64,000 nt of DNA from Streptomyces sp. NA02950 (GTDB lineage Bacteria; Actinomycetota; Actinomycetes; Streptomycetales; Streptomycetaceae): assembly GCF_013364155.1 (NCBI RefSeq), contig NZ_CP054916.1, positions 7,408,001 through 7,472,000 of the forward strand. The letters run 5' to 3'. This document shows, one piece after another, positions 55,476 through 63,015 of the stretch. Made by a program: the position numbers and the translations under genes. Within the stretch, counting starts at the first letter, position 1. Every line of letters starts with the position of its first letter. The notes below the pieces were generated by a model. It was not told where the DNA came from. It did no database searches and saw only the letters and a list, made by a program, of their open reading frames with translations.

Positions 55476-55985
55476 GTGGCCGCCCCCGAATGTTTGCCGG
55501 CGTCCCGTCCCTCGGCTCAGCACGTGGTGTGGCACTGGGTCACCCCGCAGGCCAGCACTATCTTGGGCAGCGGCGATTTCGGTGCGATCCTGCGCTTCCA
55601 TCGAACCGTCCACGGCCTGACCCAAACCGAACTGGGAGACCTTCTCGGCTACGACAAGACCTGCATCTCGGTCCTTGAACTCCGGAAGAAGACCTTGGGT
55701 GATGTGGGTTCCCTCCCCCGTGTCTCCGAGCAGTTGCGGCTGCTACCGCACATCCTGGGTGTCACCGATCCGGCTGACACCGACCACCGGGCGATGGTTC
55801 AGTTCGGACAGTCCACGGTCCGCCTCGCCGAAATCGCCCGCCAGAGCGGTCACGCCTCCGCAGCCGTCGTCGAACGGTGGCCGCTGGTCGCCCGTCTCGA
55901 AGCGCGGCTCGAAGACGGGCACACCGAACGGGAGGTCCTGCATCTGCTCGCCCACGCCCGGGTCGGCCTCGGCGTCGCCCTCGGA
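55476..55985 (+). pseudogene. Truncated helix-turn-helix (XRE-type) regulator
   Basis: It begins with GTG 55476, six bases after the NUDIX stop. The XRE helix-turn-helix is clear (FGAILRFHRTVHGLTQTELG, DLLGYDKTCISVLELRKK), and an about 80-residue helical segment ends at LLAHARVGLGVALGE. From about 55986 the frame runs on for 126 codons through sequence that reads as a real protein only on the other strand. The original regulator thus lost its C-terminal part. The N-terminal DNA-binding domain might still be made. Confidence 0.65.
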
Positions 55986-56002
55986 GAAACGTTCTGCCTG
56001 AG

Positions 56003-56305
56003 GAGTGACCGGCATGCTGTGGGTAGTGGGTGTAGCGCTCGGCGGAGATGGAGGAGATCATCTGGCCGGTCGTCGTGCTTGATGGGCACCGCGTCCTCGG
56101 CGTACGCGGCCTTGAAGTCGACGCCGGGGAGGAACGGGTGGCTATCGGTGTCCCGGAATGCGGCGATGACTTCGGGGGTGCGTAGGTGCGTAGGCGCGTT
56201 GGCTGCTTCCCCTTCGCCGAAGGCGACTTGGTCGCCCAGCCATGCGGCAGTGGCCTGCTCGCCAGAAGGCGCTCCGAGGCGGTTGAAAGCGAAGGCCGAC
56301 CGTGA
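56003..56305 (-). pseudogene. Gene fragment of unknown family
   Basis: On the minus strand one frame reads AFNRLGAPSGEQATAAWLGD, then VAFGEGEAANAPTHLRTPEV and AFRDTDSHPFLPGVDFKAAY, with the codon bias of a real gene. It has no start signal and runs into the reversed regulator remnant near 56000. It is immediately downstream of the helical-repeat gene of the lanthipeptide cluster. I do not recognise the family. Confidence 0.5.
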
Positions 56306-57454
56306 TCATTTTTGCCCAGTTGGACAATCCGCTCTGGATGTGGGCGCGGCTATGTACAGGTAGCGAGCGCTTTTCCGGATCGTGCGGTCGCTCGTCCGCA
56401 GCGCCATGGCGAGTTGGTTACGCAGCTCGTCAGGGAGCTTTCCAGCTCCGAGTGCGCACACGTCCACGATGTCGCGGCAACTCTTCTGCTGTGCCTCAGT
56501 GGCGAGAGCGGTGAACAAGGGGTGGGTCAGGTTCTCGCGGGCGGCATATCCATCGTTCAGTGTTGTCGCACGGCGGTGCAGTTCGTCGACGACGCGGTGC
56601 GCGACGGGCTCCTCGTCGCTGCCGATGATATCCAAGATCGTCAGTCCGAGGCGTGCGTCGAAGACGGCCATGCCGAGTTCGGGCTCCAGCTCGGCGTAGA
56701 TGTCTGCCAGGCCGTGCGGGTGGCGGTCGGCCGGCTGCCTGGCGGCGCGACGCCATAGCGCGATGAGGCACGCTGTCACGGCTTGCTCCCATGGTTGGCC
56801 GGGAGCGGTGTCTTCAAGGAGAGCTGCGGCGCGGGCGAGGTCGCCTGCGACAAGGGCGGCGAGGACCGCGACTTGTCGTCCATCGAGCATCCGGTTGCCC
56901 ACGCCGCGGTGTTCCTTGATGTGGGCAAGCGCCTCGTCCCAGCGTCCCTTGGTGGTGAGGGTTCGCGTGCCATCGGCGAGGAGGACCGCCCACAGCCAAG
57001 CTCGGACCTGGTTGCGGTCTTCCGGTGTCGCGGTGAGGTGCGCGGGGAGGGCGACGGTATCGAATTGTGCGGCCGTGCCCGTGCTGACGGCTTCGTACAG
57101 GGTGAGGAGGCGTTGTCGGCCGTCGTCGGTCTTCCCTGCGCGGATCTGCAAGCGGGCCAGGTTGACGACGGGTTCCAGTCCTCGGATGGCGCTCTTTCCG
57201 GGCAGGGGGCAGGCGTGCAGGTAGGCGTTGGCGTGCTGGTAACACAGATCCCGAGCGAGTTCGGGAATGTTGAGGTCGGATGCGATGAGAGCCGACTGGT
57301 TGTAGACGGTCGAGGCGATTCCTGGGTCGGACTGGCGCGCTGCGGTGTCGGCAAGGTCGACCAGGGCGTGCACGCGTTCGGGCAGCGGTCGGCAGGCGGG
57401 ACGGGGGCGGGCGACGAGCGGGAAGCGCTGGGCGATAGGTCCGTTTGGGTCCAT
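56306..57454 (-). CDS. Helical-repeat protein of the lanthipeptide cluster, uncharacterised
   Basis: 382 residues, all-helical and Ala/Leu-rich, with repeated helix pairs like tetratricopeptide repeats (VHALVDLADTAARQSDPGIA, ARLQIRAGKTDDGRQRLLTL, AALVAGDLARAAALLEDTAP). There is no signal peptide or helix-turn-helix. It is the last same-strand gene of the lanthipeptide set, 37 bp after the thiopeptide-type maturation gene, so it is probably co-transcribed. It resembles the TPR-like C-terminal halves of Streptomyces XRE regulators without the DNA-binding part. Function unknown; a scaffold or regulator is possible. Confidence 0.75.
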   Translation of the reverse strand: MDPNGPIAQRFPLVARPRPACRPLPERVHALVDLADTAARQSDPGIASTVYNQSALIASDLNIPELARDLCYQHANAYLHACPLPGKSAIRGLEPVVNLARLQIRAGKTDDGRQRLLTLYEAVSTGTAAQFDTVALPAHLTATPEDRNQVRAWLWAVLLADGTRTLTTKGRWDEALAHIKEHRGVGNRMLDGRQVAVLAALVAGDLARAAALLEDTAPGQPWEQAVTACLIALWRRAARQPADRHPHGLADIYAELEPELGMAVFDARLGLTILDIIGSDEEPVAHRVVDELHRRATTLNDGYAARENLTHPLFTALATEAQQKSCRDIVDVCALGAGKLPDELRNQLAMALRTSDRTIRKSARYLYIAAPTSRADCPTGQK

Positions 57455-57491
57455 GGGTCCCCGGTGGTAGGAGGAGCGGGGATGACGCGGT

Positions 57492-58373
57492 TCAGTGGGG
57501 TGCCGAGGGCGGGCCGCTGGCGGTGGCGGTCGTGTCGGTGTTCACCGCGCCGACGCCGTCTTCTGCGGTGGGGTCGGGGCCGAATATGACGGTCGTGGCG
57601 GTGGCTGCGAGGGCGGCCTGAGTGGCGTAGGGCAGGCCGATCCGGTTCCAGGCGAAGATCACGTGGTGGGCCAGGATGTTGCGCAGTCCGCGGTGCAGTG
57701 CTCCTGAGGCGGCGAGGTGGGCCAGCTCCTGCCCGGCGGCGGCGTAGGCGCAGGCCCATCCCGCGGCATGGGCCAGGGGCCCGCCCTCGCTCATCTGGTC
57801 TTCCGCGTCCACGGTGATCAGCCGGTGCACGGCGGCTTGCAGTCGGTCGGAGCTCCTCTGGTCGGAGGTGGTGGGCAGTGCTCGGTGGGCGGCAACCCGC
57901 GCCCAGACATCGCCCTGCTCGTACCAGTCCAGGCCGGCAGAACGCATCAGGATGCTGCCCAGCATGAGGGACATCTCCCGACGGTGTCCGTTTTTGGCTC
58001 CGCCCCCGCCCTGGAGGTAGGTCAGGAGGCCACGGCTGTCGCGGTGGAAGAGGCGGTGGGCCGCTGCCATACCTTCGACTCCGCCGAAGGCGTGCACTTC
58101 GGGTTCATAGATGGCCGGTGTCCAGTCGGCGATGTGCCCTGCGGCTGTCAGAGCGTCCAGCTCCCGGCCGATGCGGTCGTGTTCGGTGTCGGGGCCGGGC
58201 AGGTAGCGCACCCGCCAGCACGGGATTTTACGGATGAGGAACCACGTGTTGATCGCGCCTTCGTCCTCGGCAGTGCACAGGAGGGGGGTGAGGCGGGTCA
58301 GAGCGGTGTGCTCGGCTCGGCTCCAGTCGGGGAAGGCGATGTTGACCTGGTGCCACGCGGGCGAGTTGTCCAT
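57492..58373 (-). CDS. Thiopeptide-type bacteriocin biosynthesis protein (LanB C-domain-like)
   Basis: 293 residues. It opens WHQVNIAFPDWSRAEHTALT and has WFLIRKIPCWRVRYLPGPDT and YEPEVHAFGGVEGMAAAHRL, the marks of the stand-alone family related to the glutamate-elimination domain of LanB dehydratases. That domain removes glutamate from glutamylated Ser/Thr to give dehydroamino acids, or in other clusters forms rings. The LanB here already has its own such domain, so this is a second copy with a probable extra step. It starts 18 bp after lanC. Confidence 0.9.
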   Translation of the reverse strand: MDNSPAWHQVNIAFPDWSRAEHTALTRLTPLLCTAEDEGAINTWFLIRKIPCWRVRYLPGPDTEHDRIGRELDALTAAGHIADWTPAIYEPEVHAFGGVEGMAAAHRLFHRDSRGLLTYLQGGGGAKNGHRREMSLMLGSILMRSAGLDWYEQGDVWARVAAHRALPTTSDQRSSDRLQAAVHRLITVDAEDQMSEGGPLAHAAGWACAYAAAGQELAHLAASGALHRGLRNILAHHVIFAWNRIGLPYATQAALAATATTVIFGPDPTAEDGVGAVNTDTTATASGPPSAPH

Positions 58374-58391
58374 CAGACGTCTCCAGGATGA

Positions 58392-59621
58392 TCAAGCCAG
58401 AGCGAGAAAGGTGTCCCAGTGCGATGCGGGTGCGATTCCGGTACCTATGGTGTGCAGGGCGAGGGCCGCTCCAGCGGCTCCATCGAGCAGTTCGGGATCG
58501 TGGTCGGGCCGGCCGAGCGCGACGATCAGACGGTCGGCCAAGTGCGGCAGCTCTGCAGTGATCGCGGGGTTCCTCGTCTGGTCGGCCATCCGCCACGCGG
58601 CGTGGAGCAGTCCGGCCGTTCCGTGGCACAGCCCGATCTCGGGGAGCAGCTCCAGTTGGATCGGGTCGCGCAGGGCCGCAAGAATGGCGTTCTCGGCGGC
58701 CTGTACGCGTGTTGGCTCGCCCAATGCCAGGCCAGCCAACTGGTGTGCGCGGGCGGTGCCGCTGACGCCGTAGCACCAGGAGGGCCGGGGCCGCAGAGCC
58801 GGATCGATATGTCCGCCGGTCGCCTGTTCGATTGAGATGAGACCCGGCCACCAGGGTCCAGTGTCGTCCTGCTGGCGCCACTGGTCGGTCCACGCGCAGA
58901 TCCGCCTGATCGCCTCCGGTGCCCCGGGGACGGGGAGGCCGCGCAGCAGAGCTAGCGAGAGCAGGGCGAGGACGGAGCCGATGCCGTGGGCCAGCCCGAA
59001 GTTCCCGTGTCCTCCGGGGAAGGCCGGGTTCGACTCGCCGCTGGGGGACACGTCGGTCCACCACGGGGGGAGGTCGCCTTCCTCGGGAAGGGGATCGGTC
59101 AGGCGCACCAGGTAGGCCAGCACATCGGCGGTGATCTCGTGGTGCGGTTGGCGTACGAGATGGTAGGCGCCCAGCCCAGCGAGCCCGCGGATCAGGTCGA
59201 ACTCTTGCATGGCGGGGCGTTCGCCTCGGCCAATGCGGGCGTGAGCGTGGGCCAGGCGCCGACGGGTGACTGCGATGGTGGCTTCGTTCAGTTTCTCCAG
59301 CGCGTTCCGGTACCGGCCGGTGGAGCCTGCGGCGGCATGCAGGACGAAGGCCAGGGCCGGAGCCCCGAGGTAGAGGCTGGCGTTGGAGGCGGCGGTCAGG
59401 TCCTCGGAGGCTGCCCGGGATATCCAGGTGTGCGCGGTGATCCAGTCGCCGTGGCCGGTGTGGGCTCGTTCGATGTGGAGCAGGGCGATGCCCGCTGCGC
59501 CGCCGGCCAGCGATTGCGGCCACGCTCGCCCACTGGATGCTGCGGCCCAGGCGGTGTGCGGGTCGGTCAGCGCCGCGACGATGGTGTCGGCGGCGGCCAG
59601 CGCCTGCGGTATCGGTCTCAT
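58392..59621 (-). CDS. lanC: Lanthionine synthetase C (LanC cyclase)
   Basis: 409 residues from ATG 59621, whose ATG overlaps the LanB stop (ATGA), so the two are translationally coupled. An alpha-alpha toroid with the zinc ligands C283 (SWCYGVSG) and C332-H333 (GLCHGTAGL), and the catalytic-site His212 in GLAHGIG. It adds cysteine thiols to dehydroalanine and dehydrobutyrine to form lanthionine rings in the precursor encoded at 62752-62943. Confidence 0.95.
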   Translation of the reverse strand: MRPIPQALAAADTIVAALTDPHTAWAAASSGRAWPQSLAGGAAGIALLHIERAHTGHGDWITAHTWISRAASEDLTAASNASLYLGAPALAFVLHAAAGSTGRYRNALEKLNEATIAVTRRRLAHAHARIGRGERPAMQEFDLIRGLAGLGAYHLVRQPHHEITADVLAYLVRLTDPLPEEGDLPPWWTDVSPSGESNPAFPGGHGNFGLAHGIGSVLALLSLALLRGLPVPGAPEAIRRICAWTDQWRQQDDTGPWWPGLISIEQATGGHIDPALRPRPSWCYGVSGTARAHQLAGLALGEPTRVQAAENAILAALRDPIQLELLPEIGLCHGTAGLLHAAWRMADQTRNPAITAELPHLADRLIVALGRPDHDPELLDGAAGAALALHTIGTGIAPASHWDTFLALA

Positions 59622-62600
59622 GAGCCGCTTCTCCCTCGTGCTGTCCAGCTCAACGCTGCGGCGCGGGCCAGGTGCAGGCACTGGCGTTCTGCGTCCAGGT
59701 CGAGTCCGGATATGCGGGTGTGGTGCAGATGCAGCAGTTCGGGCAGCAGAGTGGTCGCGCGGGCCGTGCTCGCCGTGTCGAGCACGGCCTTGTAGGCGGC
59801 CAGCGCTTCGCGCCGCTGGGCCCAGCGGGCGACGATCCGCTCGCCGCCAGGCTGCCGGGCCAGATGCCCGTGGCCGTGGGGGTTCCCCAGGGTGACCGCC
59901 TGGTCGTACAGGGCCCGGGCGGGAGCTGTGCTGGTGGTCCGGGCGTGGTCGATCAGCCAGGTCATCGCTTCGGCGGGGTTCCCAATAAGGCTGGTCGTGA
60001 GGTCGAGCAGGCTGGCGGCGGTCAGGGCCCGTGTATCGGGACTGCCTTTCGTCACGCTGCAAGCGATCTGTGCGACGGCAGCCTCCGAGTCCGCCGCGAA
60101 GTACGCCTCGACGGCGTCGATCGCCAGGGTGCCTCCGAAGCGGGCGGTCTCGGGGAAATCGGTGTCCCACTGCACCCGGGAGATCAGCCCGGCCTGGCGC
60201 AGTCTCCGGGCCCAGGCACCGATCGCTGCGGGGGTACTCGTGGCGCGGTCGGTCGGCACGACCAGGCGCAGCCGCAAATGGTCGTCGGGGTCGCGGTAGG
60301 GCAGGAACCACCACCGCGCTCTACTGTCCAGTTCGGTGAGCAGGCCCGGAAGATGGCGGGTGAGAATGCTGCCGAAGCGGTCGGGGCGGCCGTAGAGCTT
60401 GATGAGGAAACGCCCATCGCAACCGGGGAGGTGACCATGCTCGCGCCCGACGCTCTGCCCGCCGTCCAGCCACTGCGGTGCTCGTTGCGGCTCGCCGCCC
60501 ACGGCGAGAGGGATGACGAGCTCGTGGGCGCGCCCGCCGATCCATCCCGCATCAGCGGCCGTTTCCGCACGGAGTACGGCGGCGCCGTCGCGCTGCACCT
60601 GCGCGCGCAGCAGCGCCCGGTGCGCAGGCTCGGTCAGGTCCAGGCGGATGCGCTGGTCACCGTCCCCGGCATAGACCGTGCTCGGAGCAGCCACCTGGTC
60701 CCGCCATGCGGCCAGGGAACGGTCCCACTGGGCCCCGTCTGCCTCGCGGGCGGCCAGTTCAGCGGCCGTGAGCAGCCAGCGCGCCGGGGACAGGATCGTT
60801 CGTCGGTAACGCAGCGCGGGGAGGAAAGGCAGGTTCGTCGCGGCTCCCCAGTCAAAGGTCGTGCACGGGACGCTCATCGCGTTGGTGACCTCGGTGAGGA
60901 ACCGGACCAGCGGATGCGTGCGGTGAACCGGCTCCACTGCATTGAGGGTCACGAACTCAAGCGGCCGGTGCCGGGTCCGCGAGATCAGGTAGAGGCGTTG
61001 CGCGTCCGCGGTGACGACGATGTCTTCCAGGAGCACCCTCCCGTTGTCGTCGTGGTCGTGGCACTCGCCAACGGCAAGGACGGCGGGCATCGCCCGGGGA
61101 GCTCGCGCGACGTTCTCGGTGTCCACATGCAGCGGGGGTGCGGAGATCTGTACGGTCAGGGCACCCTCGGTCGCGGCGGACGCGGCCGCATACGCCTTCG
61201 CCATCCGCTCGCGGTCACCGGGGCCGAGGAGGCCCAGGAACCTGCCGGTCACCGTTCCGGCGGTGCGCGATACTCCGGTGATCGCGAGCGTGAACTCCCC
61301 GGCTCCCAGCGCCCGGGTGCTGGAGGCGTGGACGCGCACGGTCAGTTCTGTGGTCGGCTGGACACGCATGTCGGAGCCTGCTGTGGTGAGGTCGGCGATC
61401 ATGGCGTCGTCCAGAACGATCTCGTGCTGGCGTCGCAGCGCCGCGTTCTGCGCAAGCGCCAGCAGTTTCATATCCCGCTCGGCCAACGGGCCGCTCTCCG
61501 GGGCGGGTGGCCCGCCGAGGAAGCCGGCCGGATAGCCCAGGCCGGTATCGCCGTCCACGGCGTCCAGGATCGGTACTAGAGCGCGCGGGCCGTAGCGTTC
61601 CAGGAAGCGGCTGTGCCAGCTCGCCCAGGCGCGGCTGAGGAAGGGGTGGTGGGCCAGCCGTACCAGTGCCGTCGCCGCCCGCGCGGCCTCGGTGGCGACC
61701 GCATACGGGATCGTCACCTCTCCCTCGAGCCGCAGATCGACACCGAGCGCGGGCCCGGAACAGGAGCTGAGGCTCTGCATCGCGTTGGTGAGCTGGGCGC
61801 GCTGCTCTCGCGCTCGGGTGGCGGTGGTGTTGTGCCGGGCCAGAGCGTCGGCTATCTGGCGTAGCTGTGCAGTGGTGTTGGCGACCGTGGCAATGTTCTC
61901 GGCCTCCGCTGCGTCGAGTGCATTCAGGAGACGACCCAGCGCATCTGTTGTTGTGATCGGGCAGCGCAGGTTCGTGAGCAGGAGGCGCTGGGCAGTTAGG
62001 TCCGCCAGCAGCTTGTCGATGACCTCCGCAGGCACGTGGGGGAAGTCGGCGCTGAGCTTGGACGCGAGGTCCTGCGCCCGGATAGGGCGGCGTGCCGCGT
62101 CCATGGCCGACATGACGGGTGTGGTGGCGCGGACCCGGACGTGGGCCGGGGGACCGCCGGAGCTGCCGCCCCCGCGGTGTTCGAGAATCAGGTGGCCGTC
62201 CTTCTCGACCGCCAGCGCGTGGGCCTGGACCGTCAGGCGCGGCAGGAGCGCGGGGTCGGTTTCCAGCCGTTCGATCACCGCGGTCAGCCACGCAGCGTCT
62301 GGCTTGGCGACGGCCCGGTGTCCGGTGCCGATGTGCACCGTCGGCACGTCAGCGATCCGGGCAGGCGCCACCCCGGCGAACAGGCCGAACGGTGTGGCCC
62401 GGCTTGAAGCGCGCAGCAGGTAACGCATGACGGCCAGGACCGCCTTCCGCACGGCGGGCTCGGGCATCTTCCTTCCGTCGCAGATCTCCCAGACGCTGCG
62501 GGCCAGCACGGGACTTGCCTGCTCTAAGGCGGCTGCGAAGCCGGGCATCTGCAACAGCCGCTCCAGCCACAACCGCCAGGACGCCACACCTCCGGTCGGA

Positions 62601-62710
62601 TCGGGCCATGACCGGACCTGGTGCCCCGGCGGCCAGGCCACGGCCCGCAGCATCGCTGCATCGACGTACTCGTACACCCGCACCCCCATCGGAGTGCGGT
62701 GTCCGGCCAA
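59618..62710 (-). CDS. lanB: Class I lantibiotic dehydratase LanB, full length
   Basis: About 1030 residues. The start is uncertain: TTG 62710 lies in a hairpin loop, and ATG 62689 (MGVRVYEYVDAAML) is the alternative. The N-terminal glutamylation domain is complete (RYLLRASSRATPFGLFAGVA, FLSRAWASWHSRFLERYG, VLLEDIVVTADAQRLYLISR). The C-terminal elimination domain begins at about residue 765 (FLIKLYGRPDRFGSILTRHL, WWFLPYRDPDDHLRLRLVVP). It uses glutamyl-tRNA to dehydrate Ser/Thr of the precursor. It overlaps lanC by 4 bases. Confidence 0.95.
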   Translation of the reverse strand: MAGHRTPMGVRVYEYVDAAMLRAVAWPPGHQVRSWPDPTGGVASWRLWLERLLQMPGFAAALEQASPVLARSVWEICDGRKMPEPAVRKAVLAVMRYLLRASSRATPFGLFAGVAPARIADVPTVHIGTGHRAVAKPDAAWLTAVIERLETDPALLPRLTVQAHALAVEKDGHLILEHRGGGSSGGPPAHVRVRATTPVMSAMDAARRPIRAQDLASKLSADFPHVPAEVIDKLLADLTAQRLLLTNLRCPITTTDALGRLLNALDAAEAENIATVANTTAQLRQIADALARHNTTATRAREQRAQLTNAMQSLSSCSGPALGVDLRLEGEVTIPYAVATEAARAATALVRLAHHPFLSRAWASWHSRFLERYGPRALVPILDAVDGDTGLGYPAGFLGGPPAPESGPLAERDMKLLALAQNAALRRQHEIVLDDAMIADLTTAGSDMRVQPTTELTVRVHASSTRALGAGEFTLAITGVSRTAGTVTGRFLGLLGPGDRERMAKAYAAASAATEGALTVQISAPPLHVDTENVARAPRAMPAVLAVGECHDHDDNGRVLLEDIVVTADAQRLYLISRTRHRPLEFVTLNAVEPVHRTHPLVRFLTEVTNAMSVPCTTFDWGAATNLPFLPALRYRRTILSPARWLLTAAELAAREADGAQWDRSLAAWRDQVAAPSTVYAGDGDQRIRLDLTEPAHRALLRAQVQRDGAAVLRAETAADAGWIGGRAHELVIPLAVGGEPQRAPQWLDGGQSVGREHGHLPGCDGRFLIKLYGRPDRFGSILTRHLPGLLTELDSRARWWFLPYRDPDDHLRLRLVVPTDRATSTPAAIGAWARRLRQAGLISRVQWDTDFPETARFGGTLAIDAVEAYFAADSEAAVAQIACSVTKGSPDTRALTAASLLDLTTSLIGNPAEAMTWLIDHARTTSTAPARALYDQAVTLGNPHGHGHLARQPGGERIVARWAQRREALAAYKAVLDTASTARATTLLPELLHLHHTRISGLDLDAERQCLHLARAAALSWTARGRSGS

Positions 62711-62727
62711 AGCCAGCCGGACACCGC
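62696..62727 (-). terminator. Hairpin between precursor gene and lanB
   Basis: A perfect 12-bp stem (62696-62707 with 62716-62727) and an 8-base loop, lying 24 bp after the precursor stop. There is no T-tract. It probably limits read-through into lanB or stabilises the precursor message, as hairpins after lanA genes often do. It covers the TTG that would start the longest LanB frame. Confidence 0.75.
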
Positions 62728-62751
62728 GGTTCAGGACTCCGGACGGCCTGG

Positions 62752-62943
62752 CTACGGGCAGGTCGTCGAGCAGGCGGACTGGCAGGTCTGGCCGCAGCCG
62801 TCGTCGGTCATCCGGATGAGCCTGTCGGCCGAAGGACCGGACTCGACGATGGAGACATCCAGGTCCCAGCCCTCGAAATCCCCCTCATGGCTCGTTACCG
62901 GCGGGGCCGACGGCGCCGCCGCGTCCTCGAACTGGACGGACAC
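62752..62943 (-). CDS. FxLD-type lanthipeptide precursor
   Basis: 63 residues from GTG 62943, five bases after GGGAGG. The leader has the family motif as WDLDVSIVESG (residues 26-36), with Trp where the FxLD name implies Phe. The core begins near MTDDG and ends CGQTCQSACSTTCP, with Cys50, 54, 58 and 62 and dehydratable T53, S56, S59, T60 and T61. LanB and LanC would convert this to several lanthionine rings. It is flanked by the methyltransferase and LanB on the same strand. No exporter or protease is in the window. Confidence 0.93.
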   Translation of the reverse strand: MSVQFEDAAAPSAPPVTSHEGDFEGWDLDVSIVESGPSADRLIRMTDDGCGQTCQSACSTTCP

Positions 62944-63015
62944 AAAAACCTCCCTGATGAGTTGGGTGGTGCGCACTTCCCCGCCTCCCCGCGACGATGT
63001 CGCAGGGCGCGGAGC

